Positions 9,905 to 19,452 of a stretch of 45,092 bases of DNA are shown piece after piece; position 1 is the first letter of the stretch, and each line of letters starts with the position of its first letter. This stretch comes from Clostridium sp. GTDB taxonomy: Bacteria > Bacillota > Clostridia > Clostridiales > Clostridiaceae. The notes under the pieces were generated by a model. The model ran no database searches, was not told the DNA's origin, and saw nothing but the letters and a program-made list of their open reading frames with translations. Where the stretch lies: contig SVCK01000158.1 of NCBI GenBank assembly GCA_015058375.1, forward strand, positions 1-45,092, written 5' to 3'. A program made the translations under genes and the position numbers.

Positions 9905-9921
9905 AAAATTAAAACTCTCCT

Positions 9922-10488
9922 TTATTTATATTCAAATGGAACATCTAAGTCCTTTAATCCCTTATGTTTTTTATCTTTTTCAGATAATATTATTTCGTCA
10001 ATTCCTTCTAGAGGCCATTCAATTCCTATATCAGGATCATTCCACATAACTCCTCCATCATGTTCTGGGTCATAGAAATCTGTACATTTATAATTAAATA
10101 CAGCTTTTTCTGATAACACTAGGAATCCATGAGCAAATCCTTCTGGTATATAGAATTGTTTCTTATTTTCATCACTAAGAACAACACCTTCCCATTGACC
10201 ATATGTTGGAGAACCTTTTCTTAGATCTACTGCAACATCGAAAACTTTACCTTCAGTTACTCTTACTAACTTACCTTGAGTATGCTTAGTTTGAAAATGA
10301 AGTCCTCTTAAAACACCTTTGCTAGATTTTGATTCATTATCTTGAACAAATGTCATTGTAAGTCCTGCTTCTTCAAATTGTTCCTTATTATAAGTTTCCA
10401 TAAAGTATCCTCTATTATCTCCAAATACTTTAGATTCTATAATATACACATCTTTAATCTTTGTTTTTATAAAATTAAAGTTTCCCAT
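9922..10488 (-). CDS. rfbC: dTDP-4-dehydrorhamnose 3,5-epimerase
   Basis: A 188-residue cupin enzyme that epimerises C3 and C5 of dTDP-4-keto-6-deoxyglucose. RGLHFQ (His64), the FDVAVDLRKGSPTYG segment and IPEGFAHGF are RmlC hallmarks, and Tyr133 lies in the usual place of the catalytic tyrosine. I start it at ATG 10488, which has AAGGAG nine bases upstream. An in-frame ATG 20 codons earlier has no ribosome-binding site and would add an atypical hydrophobic leader. It is the first gene of the minus-strand ABC-polymer cluster, with a promoter just upstream. Confidence 0.96.
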   Translation of the reverse strand: MGNFNFIKTKIKDVYIIESKVFGDNRGYFMETYNKEQFEEAGLTMTFVQDNESKSSKGVLRGLHFQTKHTQGKLVRVTEGKVFDVAVDLRKGSPTYGQWEGVVLSDENKKQFYIPEGFAHGFLVLSEKAVFNYKCTDFYDPEHDGGVMWNDPDIGIEWPLEGIDEIILSEKDKKHKGLKDLDVPFEYK

Positions 10489-10557
10489 TACTTCGCTCTC
10501 CTTACTTATAATACATAATTTAATTACATATTTATATATTTTTTTCATTCTTAATTA

Positions 10558-10586
10558 ATATTATTATTAATATTAATTATTGTCAA
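10558..10586 (-). promoter_or_regulatory. Probable sigma-A promoter for rfbC-rfbB
   Basis: On the minus strand a perfect -35 TTGACA (10586-10581) is followed after 17 bases by TAATAT (10563-10558). Transcription would start near 10551, about 60 bases before the rfbC ATG. The rest of 10489-10693 is AT-rich with nothing else recognised. Confidence 0.6.
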
Positions 10587-10693
10587 ATCTATCAAGCATT
10601 TATCAATCCTTTATTATTTTTCTACAATAACCTAATTTATATATTGACTCTATATATTATATATTATCTGTAATATAATACAATTTTATATTA

Positions 10694-11221
10694 TTAATTT
10701 TTTCTGACTTTTTTCATACTTTTTCTTATGTAATATATCAAATAATATAAGATCACTCCTATTATTCCACCTATAAAATCTATTAATACATCTTTTACAC
10801 TTGAACTTCTTTCAACTATATAAATTTGATGAAATTCATCTAAAACAGCATAAAATAGTACTATAAATAGTATATATATTATGCAACTTTTGCCTTTAAA
10901 ACCATAAACAAAAAAAGCATTACATAATAAAATTGCTAATATAAAAAACTCAGCTACATGAGCACCTTTTCGCAAGAAAATATTAAGTGAAAATCTATCT
11001 TTATTAGCTATGCTATCAGCAAGATTATTCTTTAATGACTTTGGTGAAGTATAAACTTTTATATCACTAGATTGTTTTTCTTGAATATGATCTACTATTG
11101 TAATGAATTTATCTACAACTTTATAAGTTACTTGATCAGATAAAGTTCCACTTTGACTTGAATTATAATATATAAATCCCATCCATAAAATGCATAATAA
11201 AACACTTAAAAACTTTTTCAT
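10694..11221 (-). CDS. VanZ-like membrane protein
   Basis: A 175-residue protein with four predicted membrane segments. VanZ-family marks are YNSSQSG after the first segment, FLRKGAHVAEFF in the second and DEFHQIYIVERSSSVKDVLID between the third and fourth. The family is named for teicoplanin resistance, but most members have no known activity and are frequent near envelope genes. The start is ATG at 11221 with GAGG six bases upstream. A TTG seven codons earlier is less likely. It lies downstream of the LCP gene, separated by a clear terminator. Confidence 0.85.
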   Translation of the reverse strand: MKKFLSVLLCILWMGFIYYNSSQSGTLSDQVTYKVVDKFITIVDHIQEKQSSDIKVYTSPKSLKNNLADSIANKDRFSLNIFLRKGAHVAEFFILAILLCNAFFVYGFKGKSCIIYILFIVLFYAVLDEFHQIYIVERSSSVKDVLIDFIGGIIGVILYYLIYYIRKSMKKVRKN

Positions 11222-11297
11222 AACATTCCTCACATATCTCAATAATAAAACACGCCTTTTAAAAGCTACAATTAATTATAACACTAAAAAAGTTTTT

Positions 11298-11338
11298 TAA
11301 AAAAAGGTGTCTTGAAAATAAATTTTCTGACACCTTTT
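11298..11338 (-). terminator. Rho-independent terminator of the LCP gene
   Basis: A perfect 10-base stem (11302-11311 with 11329-11338) is followed on the minus strand by a run of T. It lies nine bases past the LCP stop codon. Confidence 0.9.
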
Positions 11339-11346
11339 ACATTCTA

Positions 11347-12255
11347 TTAATCTCCATAGATAAAATCATGAAGTCCTTTTATATTTATTTCTTCATTCCA
11401 ATCCAAATGATAAACACCCTTTGTATTATCAGTTGCTGTTCCATCCATAGGAACTCTAAATTCTTTCAATCCTCCATTACTTGCTTTTACTAAATACTTA
11501 GCTAAATCTAAACATTCCATAGTAGTCAAGTTTGTTTCAACATTAGATGATAATTTTGATATAAGAGACGGATACTCTGTTATAGATTGTTCTTTTATCT
11601 TTTTTAAAATATAAAACATTATAGTTCTCTGTCTTTCTGTTCTCTTATAATCATTATCTATACGTCTAATTCTAGCATAAGCTGCTGTTTGTTCTCCATT
11701 AAGAACCACATTTCCTGATTTAGTCAAACTATTATATCCAAGTTTATAATTAATTTCTTTTCTTTCAGCTTCTGTTATGTCAACAGAATATCCTCCCAAT
11801 GCATCTACAATATTCATAAAGCCTGTAAAATCTACTTTTGCGTACTTTTGAATATCAAGATTAAAAATTTCATTTATTTTAGCTATAGATAATCTAACTC
11901 CTCCATAATTGTATGCATAATTTATTTTATTTGCTTTACCTTTACCAAAATAAACATATGTATCTCTCATAATTGATGACAATTTAGCCGAACTATTATT
12001 CTCATCAATAGATAATATCATAATTGCATCAGATGCATTTTCATCTTTATCGACTCCTAATAAAAGAATATTTTTTATTTTCTTTTCTTTACTCTCCTTA
12101 GCAGTTTCTTCTGACACATTCAATTCTTCTTCTGTTGCATCTAACGGAACTGTTTTAGCTTTATTTAATTTAGTTAACACTGCAAAACATGCTGTTGATA
12201 TAAAAATTATAATTACAATCATTGCAATTAATAATCGAATTATCTTTTTTTTCAT
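11347..12255 (-). CDS. LytR-CpsA-Psr (LCP) family glycopolymer ligase
   Basis: A 302-residue protein with an N-terminal membrane anchor (about 6-28) and an extracellular LCP domain (about 62-285). LCP proteins transfer undecaprenyl-linked glycopolymers onto peptidoglycan. Conserved elements include ILLLGVD, the Asp in ASDAIMILSID, SSIMRDTYV, KINYAYNYGG and ARIRRIDNDYKRTERQR, with the Arg and Asp residues that bind the polyprenyl pyrophosphate. It sits between the two polysaccharide clusters and could serve either. It is a single-gene unit, with terminators at 12337-12376 upstream and 11302-11338 downstream. Confidence 0.93.
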   Translation of the reverse strand: MKKKIIRLLIAMIVIIIFISTACFAVLTKLNKAKTVPLDATEEELNVSEETAKESKEKKIKNILLLGVDKDENASDAIMILSIDENNSSAKLSSIMRDTYVYFGKGKANKINYAYNYGGVRLSIAKINEIFNLDIQKYAKVDFTGFMNIVDALGGYSVDITEAERKEINYKLGYNSLTKSGNVVLNGEQTAAYARIRRIDNDYKRTERQRTIMFYILKKIKEQSITEYPSLISKLSSNVETNLTTMECLDLAKYLVKASNGGLKEFRVPMDGTATDNTKGVYHLDWNEEINIKGLHDFIYGD

Positions 12256-12329
12256 TTTAAACTCACCACCTATGTTATTATTTTACTATAACAATTATTT
12301 TTTTGATACATAAATATTTATTATTATAC

Positions 12330-12376
12330 AAAAAATGAGCTTATTTCCAGCCAAACATTTTACTAGAAATAAGCTC
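12330..12376 (-). terminator. Rho-independent terminator of the kinase / Ig-like operon
   Basis: Eleven-base perfect arms at 12337-12347 and 12366-12376 surround an 18-base loop, with a T run following on the minus strand. It begins 10 bases after the stop of the giant Ig-like gene. Confidence 0.9.
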
Positions 12377-12386
12377 CATATAGCTT

Positions 12387-15300
12387 TTATTGTTCTAAAT
12401 CTTCTGTTAATTTAAGTTTTAATTTTTTTCTTCTCTTTAATCCAAAACTAGTAATAGTTATAAATAATACAGAAACAACTGTTGCTAAAGAAGAATATAA
12501 TAATTTTTTATTAGTCGTAATTTTTGATAATAAAGTTTTTTCTGCAACAGTAAACTTAATTGTTTGAACTGTTGAATTTCCTGCTTCATCAGTTCCTTTT
12601 AACATTACTTCATAATCATCTATATTATTAAAATCAAGCTTAATCATTTGTTGTCCAAATTCCTCACTTGTCTCACCATCAGCAGCTTCTCCATTAACTG
12701 TAATTGTATTTATAGTATCTAATGGATTATCAAGCATGACAGTAGCTGACATAGTATCATAATAAGTTTCTCCATCTGCCACCCCATCTATAATAAATTT
12801 GGGTGCAGTCTTATCTAAAATGAATTCAACGCTTAATTCCGATATATTTCCTGCCTTATCCATTACTTCTATGTATAAAACATGTTTTCCTTCTTCTTCA
12901 ATATAATCACCGATATGATATTCTTCACCATCTAAAGTAAGTGTAATAATAGTATAATCACTTAAATCTTTAATCAAAAATTCTGGAATAAAGTCTTCTG
13001 TAAAATATTTACCTGATATAGGATTTTTAAATGATATTACTGGTCCTTCCTTATCAATTGTAAAACTTATGCTTTGACTATTTGAATTAGTTGCCAAATC
13101 AGTTCCTATTAACTTTAAGTTAAAATCATTTTGTTCTTCTATTTTAGTTCCAGATGTAAATGGTTGTTCATTTAATGTTGATGATGTATTAGCATAATCC
13201 AAATTAATATCAGTTATCTCAAATTTTGGAGTAAGATCTTGATTAAAGAATCCACTCATTATATCTGATATTGATATTTCAGGATTAGTAGTATCTACTG
13301 TAAATAATAAATCCATATTAGCAATATTACCAGCCTTATCTTGTGCTGTTACTGTATAATTATACTCCATTTCTTGAGATGCTATAGAAATATTCCCTGT
13401 AACATCTGTTCCATTTAAAGTAACTTGTGTTATAAAATCTTCTGAATTATCTAATATAAATTGTGGTGTAAATATTCTATTTATATATTCCCCAGACTTA
13501 AGTTCACTTCCATCATCACCTTTTATAGCTTTGATATCAGGTGCAGTTTTATCTATTGTAAACTTAATTCTTGAAACTACTGTATTTCCTGCCTTATCAG
13601 TAGTAGTAAATACAATTTCATATGTGCCTTCTGCTGAAAAAGTATTGTTTAATATTGCTTTAATTCCTTCAATAGCAAATTCCCCAACATGATATTCTTC
13701 ACCATCTCTAGTTACTGATATAGTATTAATATCTTGATTGTTATCTATACTTAAAAATTCCACATCTTTATCTATATTGTAATATGCATCATTTTCCACT
13801 CCAGTAATTGACTGCACTGGCACTGTTTTATCAACTACAAACGTAATTGAAGGCGATACAGATACATTGCCAGCTTTATCTTGAGCAGTTACTGTAACAG
13901 TATATTCTGCATCTTCAGTAAATTTATCATATATATTCGAATAATCAGGACATTCTCCATTTAATTCAAATACATAATTATTATTTTCTACAGTTCCATC
14001 AGGATATTTTTTCACTACATTTACATAACTACATTCAATATCTTGTTCTAAATACTTTTCTTCAACACTTACTTTTAATGATTTATCATAATTTATATAA
14101 GTTCCATTTAATGAATCATAGTCTTCGATATTTATTACTGGAACAGTTTTATCAATTATAAATTCTTTTTCTAAAACGTCATCTGCTCCATTACCTGATT
14201 TATCAATCGATTCAAGGCATATCTTATATTCTCCTTCAGAGCAAAATACATATGATGCATAAGCCTTTCTTTCTTCTATCGTAAATGCTTGAATAGTTTC
14301 TTCTGGAGTTGGCTCATATTCTTCTCCATCCTTATAAATAGTAACTTTAACAGTATCTAAATCTATATCTTCTGTATTTATGGTTATATTTCTATCCGAA
14401 TTGTAATATAGTTTTTCATCATCAATACCATCTATTACTTTTGTAGGAGCATCCGTATCAAATGTAAAATTAATATCTTTTTTCTCACTTTCATTGCCAG
14501 CTTTATCTACTACTTTTAATGATGAAATTTTATAATCCGCTTGTTCATTAAATTCATCTAAATCTGATAAATTAATTTTCACATCATTGCTATCAAGTTC
14601 TATACACTTAACATTATCTGCAAATACTTCATCTTCTTTATCCAAATGTTTTACTATTTTGGTATAAGTAATAGAAATACTTCCTCCTTCTTGAAATGGA
14701 TCCTTACTTTCAATTTGAATGTCCACATTACTATTATAATAATTCTTAACACCTGTAACTATTAATTCTGGTGCCATCCTATCTAAGACAAAGTATAAAG
14801 TTTTTTCATTCTCATTTTCACAATCATCCACAGTATATATAGTTACTTCATACTTACCATCGTCATTTATATTAATCGACTTACTATCAGTAAAATATTG
14901 AACAGATTCTTGAGTTTCACTTATCTCACCATTTTTATCGATTGGTGCTCTTACTATTTTCATATATGTAGCTTTTTTATCAACTGCTCCATCATCATCT
15001 AATTTAGGATAATCTTCATTAATTGTTGCGTCTATCTTTATACCATTTGCATTCTTTATGTAAGGTATATTATCCTTATCAAATTCACCATCTTCTAATT
15101 CTCTATCATCAACTTTAATATTTAATTCTGGAGAATCTATATCTCTTTCAAATTTAACAGTATCAATTACTGTGCTTCTACCAGATTTATCTGTCGCAAA
15201 TGCAGTTACAGTATACTTTCCATTCTTATTAACTTCATATTTATATTCTTCACCATTATTTAAAGGTTCTTCTATTTTTTCTAATTGTTCATTCTTACTG

Positions 15301-16862
15301 TTTCTAGTAATTATAACTTTACCATTCTTAAAATTGTCATCAAAAGCCTTCACAGTAACTACTGGTGTTTGCTCATCACTTCCAGATTTAATCTTCAAGC
15401 CATCATAAACCCCATTAATATCTACAGTAGGAGCTTGTTTATCTATATAAATAAAATATGTTCCTTCTGTCTTGTTGCCTGCATAATCCTCTGCGTATAC
15501 TTTTACAACATAAAGACCTTCATCGTCCGCTTTAAATTCTAAAGAATCATCTGTTGTAGATTTTAATGAATCTGCTTCTTTATATACCTCTATTTTCCTC
15601 TTTGTTTTATCTATGTTAATATCCATTAATGATATTTTAATATCTTTTTCATTTTGGAAACAGACTTGTCCACATTCATTAAAACCAATTTCATCTCCAT
15701 TAGCTTTAATTGATAATGTTGGATTTTGAGAATCGAAAGTCATTTTATATTTCTTTTCTTCATAACTGTTTTCTCCAAATCTTCTCCATCTGTGTATTCC
15801 TAATTTCAAATCATAAGCACCATCTTGAGGTACAGTTATACTTCCATTTGAAGCATTAATAATATTTACTCCAACATTATTATCAGTATTTTCTTTTAAT
15901 ATTTGGTATTCAATTGATTCCTTCACAAAGAAATTCCACTCAGCTGAAATATTTAAAGTTTTGCCTGATACATAATATTTTTGTTCATTTTGTATTGCAT
16001 TAATCAATTTAACATCTGCATTTGAAGGAACTTTATCAAATTTCACTCCAGATACTTCATGTTTATTTCCTGCTTTATCATACAAAGCAATATTTATATC
16101 ATATCCACCCAAAGTATTAAAGTCTAATTCGAATTTTTTGCCTTTTTTATCTAAGATTATTGAAGAAAATTCTCCACTAGTCACATTATTATTCCCCAAT
16201 AACTCATCCTTAATGATTTTAGGTTCTGCATTACAACTTTCTTGTATTGTTCCAGTAACTATAACTTTATCTATATTTTCTTCATCAAAATCACAGTTTA
16301 ATTTTACAGTATCAGCCGTAACTTTTTGATATTCACCCAACTTAAATGTTGGAGCAATATCATCTATGTTTAAATTAAATGATTCACATCTTGATTTTAT
16401 ATTCCATTTGTTTTCTTCATTGAAATTAACATCTAATTTTATAAAATCGCCATATGTATAATTATCTATAACTTCAAATGTCACATCAAATATTCCTGGC
16501 TTTTCAGAAACTTTTGACACCTGAACTTTACTTTCATCAGTAATATCTTCAATAGAATTACTATTCTTTTGTCCATTACTTACTTTTATAGTAAAAGGAG
16601 CATCTAAATTAGCTTTTGCATCATTATCAGATATTAAATATCCACTCAAATCCACTTTAAAACTAATTTTTTTATTTAGTTTTGTATTAATATACCAATC
16701 GCAATTAAATTTATTCTTACATTGCCATACATTATTGTCATCAAATTTTATAACAGTTTTATCCTCAATTGAAGAATATACTGATATAGATATTCCTCCA
16801 ATTAAAGCACTAATTATTAAAACAATAAATAGCAATATGCTAAATTTATTTTTTTTGTTCAA
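12387..16862 (-). CDS. Giant Ig-like repeat surface protein with both ends membrane-anchored
   Basis: The protein has 1491 residues and a TTG start behind GGGGGA. A hydrophobic N-terminal segment (about 8-29) acts as signal or anchor. About thirteen beta-sandwich repeats of 85-100 residues follow; most begin after a D-K-x-A/V-P motif (DKTAP, DKTVP, DRMAP, DTDAP) and contain DKAGN or a variant, as in bacterial Ig-like domains. Near 1455-1477 is a second membrane segment followed by a basic tail (KRRKKLKLK). No LPXTG sortase motif is visible. The acidic composition suggests an extended extracellular stalk, possibly calcium-stabilised. It is the last gene of the PP2C/kinase operon, so it may be a target or output of that signalling. 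The precise role is not recognised. Confidence 0.85.
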   Translation of the reverse strand: MNKKNKFSILLFIVLIISALIGGISISVYSSIEDKTVIKFDDNNVWQCKNKFNCDWYINTKLNKKISFKVDLSGYLISDNDAKANLDAPFTIKVSNGQKNSNSIEDITDESKVQVSKVSEKPGIFDVTFEVIDNYTYGDFIKLDVNFNEENKWNIKSRCESFNLNIDDIAPTFKLGEYQKVTADTVKLNCDFDEENIDKVIVTGTIQESCNAEPKIIKDELLGNNNVTSGEFSSIILDKKGKKFELDFNTLGGYDINIALYDKAGNKHEVSGVKFDKVPSNADVKLINAIQNEQKYYVSGKTLNISAEWNFFVKESIEYQILKENTDNNVGVNIINASNGSITVPQDGAYDLKLGIHRWRRFGENSYEEKKYKMTFDSQNPTLSIKANGDEIGFNECGQVCFQNEKDIKISLMDINIDKTKRKIEVYKEADSLKSTTDDSLEFKADDEGLYVVKVYAEDYAGNKTEGTYFIYIDKQAPTVDINGVYDGLKIKSGSDEQTPVVTVKAFDDNFKNGKVIITRNSKNEQLEKIEEPLNNGEEYKYEVNKNGKYTVTAFATDKSGRSTVIDTVKFERDIDSPELNIKVDDRELEDGEFDKDNIPYIKNANGIKIDATINEDYPKLDDDGAVDKKATYMKIVRAPIDKNGEISETQESVQYFTDSKSININDDGKYEVTIYTVDDCENENEKTLYFVLDRMAPELIVTGVKNYYNSNVDIQIESKDPFQEGGSISITYTKIVKHLDKEDEVFADNVKCIELDSNDVKINLSDLDEFNEQADYKISSLKVVDKAGNESEKKDINFTFDTDAPTKVIDGIDDEKLYYNSDRNITINTEDIDLDTVKVTIYKDGEEYEPTPEETIQAFTIEERKAYASYVFCSEGEYKICLESIDKSGNGADDVLEKEFIIDKTVPVINIEDYDSLNGTYINYDKSLKVSVEEKYLEQDIECSYVNVVKKYPDGTVENNNYVFELNGECPDYSNIYDKFTEDAEYTVTVTAQDKAGNVSVSPSITFVVDKTVPVQSITGVENDAYYNIDKDVEFLSIDNNQDINTISVTRDGEEYHVGEFAIEGIKAILNNTFSAEGTYEIVFTTTDKAGNTVVSRIKFTIDKTAPDIKAIKGDDGSELKSGEYINRIFTPQFILDNSEDFITQVTLNGTDVTGNISIASQEMEYNYTVTAQDKAGNIANMDLLFTVDTTNPEISISDIMSGFFNQDLTPKFEITDINLDYANTSSTLNEQPFTSGTKIEEQNDFNLKLIGTDLATNSNSQSISFTIDKEGPVISFKNPISGKYFTEDFIPEFLIKDLSDYTIITLTLDGEEYHIGDYIEEEGKHVLYIEVMDKAGNISELSVEFILDKTAPKFIIDGVADGETYYDTMSATVMLDNPLDTINTITVNGEAADGETSEEFGQQMIKLDFNNIDDYEVMLKGTDEAGNSTVQTIKFTVAEKTLLSKITTNKKLLYSSLATVVSVLFITITSFGLKRRKKLKLKLTEDLEQ

Positions 16863-16885
16863 AATCTATTCCCCCTAAATTTTAT

Positions 16886-17494
16886 TTAAATAGTTTTATC
16901 TGAATGTGTAATAATTATTTCTATTTCTTTTGTTAATTCTTGCGAAAAACCATCCTCAAATTCTAAATCTTCGTCTAAAAGACTAGTTTCATCTTCATCG
17001 TCTTCATCAATATCCAATAAACTTGTTTCATCTTCATCTATAATATCAGTATCTTCCTCTTCCATTATTCCTGTTTCTTCAATGATATCAGTATCTTCTA
17101 CATCCATTATTTCTGTATCTTCAATAATGTCAGTATCTTCAACATTCATTATTCCTGTATCTTCAATAATATTAGTATCTTCAACTTGTTCCATTATTCC
17201 AGTATCATCTACCAAATTATTTTGTTGAATTATTTTAGTACTTTTATTTTCTTCAATATTTTTTTTACTTCTAATCTTAATTTCTTTCTTTTTCTTAACA
17301 TTTATTGTAGTACTAACAGTCTTAGCCTTCTTACCATTCTTTTGTCTCTTAATTTTAACTTTTTTCTGAAGCTTTATTCCTAGAAGGTCACATACAATTT
17401 CAATTACGTTGCACTTAAAAAAAGTAACTATGGTTGAAATTAATGTTCCAACTGTCAAAACACATCCTATATAAAATAATATTTTATAACTCAT
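16886..17494 (-). CDS. Small membrane protein with ten acidic threonine motifs
   Basis: A 202-residue protein of no family I recognise. A membrane segment spans about 5-26, followed by a basic stretch (41-80) and a very acidic tail. The tail carries ten copies of an acidic-acidic-Thr-x-hydrophobic-hydrophobic pattern, with Thr at 98, 107, 113, 121, 127, 135, 141, 149, 157 and 170 (for example EDTDII, EDTGIM, DETSLL). Thr with a hydrophobic residue at +3 is a form recognised by some FHA domains once phosphorylated. The gene sits directly downstream of a Ser/Thr kinase and near a PP2C phosphatase, so I infer a multisite phospho-scaffold. No FHA-domain protein is present in the window. ATG at 17494 follows AGGGAGG. 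Confidence 0.75.
   Translation of the reverse strand: MSYKILFYIGCVLTVGTLISTIVTFFKCNVIEIVCDLLGIKLQKKVKIKRQKNGKKAKTVSTTINVKKKKEIKIRSKKNIEENKSTKIIQQNNLVDDTGIMEQVEDTNIIEDTGIMNVEDTDIIEDTEIMDVEDTDIIEETGIMEEEDTDIIDEDETSLLDIDEDDEDETSLLDEDLEFEDGFSQELTKEIEIIITHSDKTI
17015..17185 (-). repeat. Tandem 42-base coding repeat
   Basis: About four imperfect 14-codon units encode VEDT-x-IIE-x-TGIM-type sequence within the small acidic membrane protein. The DNA copies remain visibly similar, suggesting recent expansion or copy-number variation. Confidence 0.75.
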
Positions 17495-17512
17495 AGCTAT
17501 CCTCCCTAAGTA

Positions 17513-19438
17513 CTATATGATTTGAAGATTATTCATTCTTCTTTTCACTTTCTTTAAATCATCACTATCAACTGATTCATTTATATTTAATGCCTGATTA
17601 TAATAAGAAAGAATTTCAGAATAATTCCTTAAAGAAGTATCCTTTTTCTGTTCAACATCAAGAAGAACACCTATAAGCTTTGAATATCCTTTAATATTAT
17701 TAGGATACTCCTTAACAACCTTAGTATAATATTCTATAGCTGATGAATATTCTTCTGTTGCAGTACAAATATCTCCTATTTTAATAAGAATTTCATCCTG
17801 ACCAATCGCATCTAAATCTAAAGCTTCATTATATAAATTAATAGCACTTTCATAATAAGATGATGCTGTTTGCTTATCAACACTCTTACTAGCTTTACTA
17901 TTATAGGCATCTGCCGCTTTTTGTTTGTAATCTAGTCCATATCTCAAATTCAATGTATTATCATCCATATTTTGCAATGTTTGTTCTGCCTTCTCAATAA
18001 TTTCAATAATCTTATCATTAGCATCATTTATCTGCCCTTTATATGAACTATATATACTTGTTAATGTTTTATAATTAGCAAGTTTCTTTTCATCATTTGG
18101 CGAATCATCTACATATCTTTCAAAACTGATAATTTTATGTTCAAACTCACTATAATCAATGTTCATAATACTCATACTTTCTGCTATAGGTATATAGTAC
18201 TTAGCATCTTCAATTTTCTTTTCATTCACCATCTTAAAATATTTAAGTGCTAATGGATAATTCTTGTTTTGTAAATATATCATAGCAGTCTTAAATAAAA
18301 CAGCATCATTTTTTTGTATATTGCCATTCTTCTTTTTTATGTATCCATCTACTTTTGCTAATCCTGTTGATGCATCACCCATATCACTATATACATCAAG
18401 AAGATTAATATACCCCTCGCCCTCAGAAGGATCCACCTCTGTTATAGCTTTTTCTAAAAGTTCAACACTCTTTGGATAATCCTTATTTAAATAATAAACA
18501 TTTGCTTGATTAATAAGATCTTTATAATTAAAACTTTGAACATTCTTCATACCACTATGCATCACTATTGTGAAAATTAAAGATAATATTAAAGCTCCTA
18601 AACTCCCTAAAAATAATCCCATCTTTTTAATTTGCTCCTTCTTGTATGAACTAGAAAGCTTATTTATATTTTCCAAATCATACAACAACTCTGAAGCACT
18701 TTGATATCTTTCATTAGGATTTTCTTTCATACACTTACTAATTATTTGTTCTAATCCTTCTGGATAAGAAGGATCTATTTCTCTAATAGGTTTTAAATTT
18801 AAATTGCTTTTAAAAGATTCCCCAGTTAACAACTGATACATGGTAACACCCAAGCTATATATATCTGCCCTTGTATCAACATTCTTTCGTAAATTTTGCT
18901 CTGGTGCTGCATAAGCGCTTGTCCCAAAATTATGTGTGGATTTTCCATTTTGTCTTATAGAAATCCCAAAATCTATAAGTTTTATTTTTCCCTCTGGAGT
19001 TAACATTATATTATGAGGTTTCATATCTCTATATATTATACGAGGTTTCCTAGTATGAAGATAATCAAGAACATCACTAAGTTGTTTAGCCCAATCAATT
19101 ACTTGCTCTGGTGAGAACTTACCTTCTCTATCAAGTTTCTTCTTTAAAGATTCTCCTTCAATATAATCCATAACAACATAAATATGATTGTTTCCTTCAA
19201 TAATGTCATATATTTTAGGAAGATTAGTATGATCTAATGCTGTCATAAGATCAGCTTCCGCTTTTAAGCATTCTAATAATACATCATTATTTATCTTGTT
19301 ATCCTTCCTTATATCCTTTACAGCAACAGATTTATTTAATCTATCATCAGCTGCAAGATACACGATACTCATACCACCTCTACCAATTTCTTTAAGTATT
19401 TCATATCTTTCATCAATAACAGTTCCTATATTAATCAA
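17513..19438 (-). CDS. Transmembrane Ser/Thr protein kinase with C-terminal TPR domain
   Basis: A 641-residue Hanks-type kinase. The kinase domain (about 11-260) has GRGGMS glycine loop (19-24), VAVKD with Lys41, IIYRDMKPHNIM (Asp138, Asn143), LIDFG (156-158) and GTSAYAAPEQ. YRD replaces the usual HRD. One membrane segment follows at about 274-296. The C-terminal 340 residues are helical tetratricopeptide-like repeats, unlike the PASTA repeats of PrkC/PknB, so the signal is probably a protein rather than muropeptide. The start is TTG at 19438 with AGGTG upstream, 14 bases after the phosphatase gene. The adjacent acidic Thr-motif protein is an obvious candidate substrate. Confidence 0.93.
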   Translation of the reverse strand: MINIGTVIDERYEILKEIGRGGMSIVYLAADDRLNKSVAVKDIRKDNKINNDVLLECLKAEADLMTALDHTNLPKIYDIIEGNNHIYVVMDYIEGESLKKKLDREGKFSPEQVIDWAKQLSDVLDYLHTRKPRIIYRDMKPHNIMLTPEGKIKLIDFGISIRQNGKSTHNFGTSAYAAPEQNLRKNVDTRADIYSLGVTMYQLLTGESFKSNLNLKPIREIDPSYPEGLEQIISKCMKENPNERYQSASELLYDLENINKLSSSYKKEQIKKMGLFLGSLGALILSLIFTIVMHSGMKNVQSFNYKDLINQANVYYLNKDYPKSVELLEKAITEVDPSEGEGYINLLDVYSDMGDASTGLAKVDGYIKKKNGNIQKNDAVLFKTAMIYLQNKNYPLALKYFKMVNEKKIEDAKYYIPIAESMSIMNIDYSEFEHKIISFERYVDDSPNDEKKLANYKTLTSIYSSYKGQINDANDKIIEIIEKAEQTLQNMDDNTLNLRYGLDYKQKAADAYNSKASKSVDKQTASSYYESAINLYNEALDLDAIGQDEILIKIGDICTATEEYSSAIEYYTKVVKEYPNNIKGYSKLIGVLLDVEQKKDTSLRNYSEILSYYNQALNINESVDSDDLKKVKRRMNNLQII

Positions 19439-19452
19439 ATTTAATCACCTAC

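Noticed and set aside
10489..10548. Upstream ATG of rfbC
   Set aside because: It would add an atypical 20-residue leader and has no ribosome-binding site; AAGGAG sits before the ATG at 10488.
10639..10680. Plus-strand promoter TTGACT with AT-rich spacer
   Set aside because: No -10 at acceptable spacing and no plus-strand gene downstream.
15172..15542. Plus-strand open frames opposite the Ig-like gene
   Set aside because: They lie inside a clear coding gene, lack ribosome-binding sites and read as low-complexity antisense translation.
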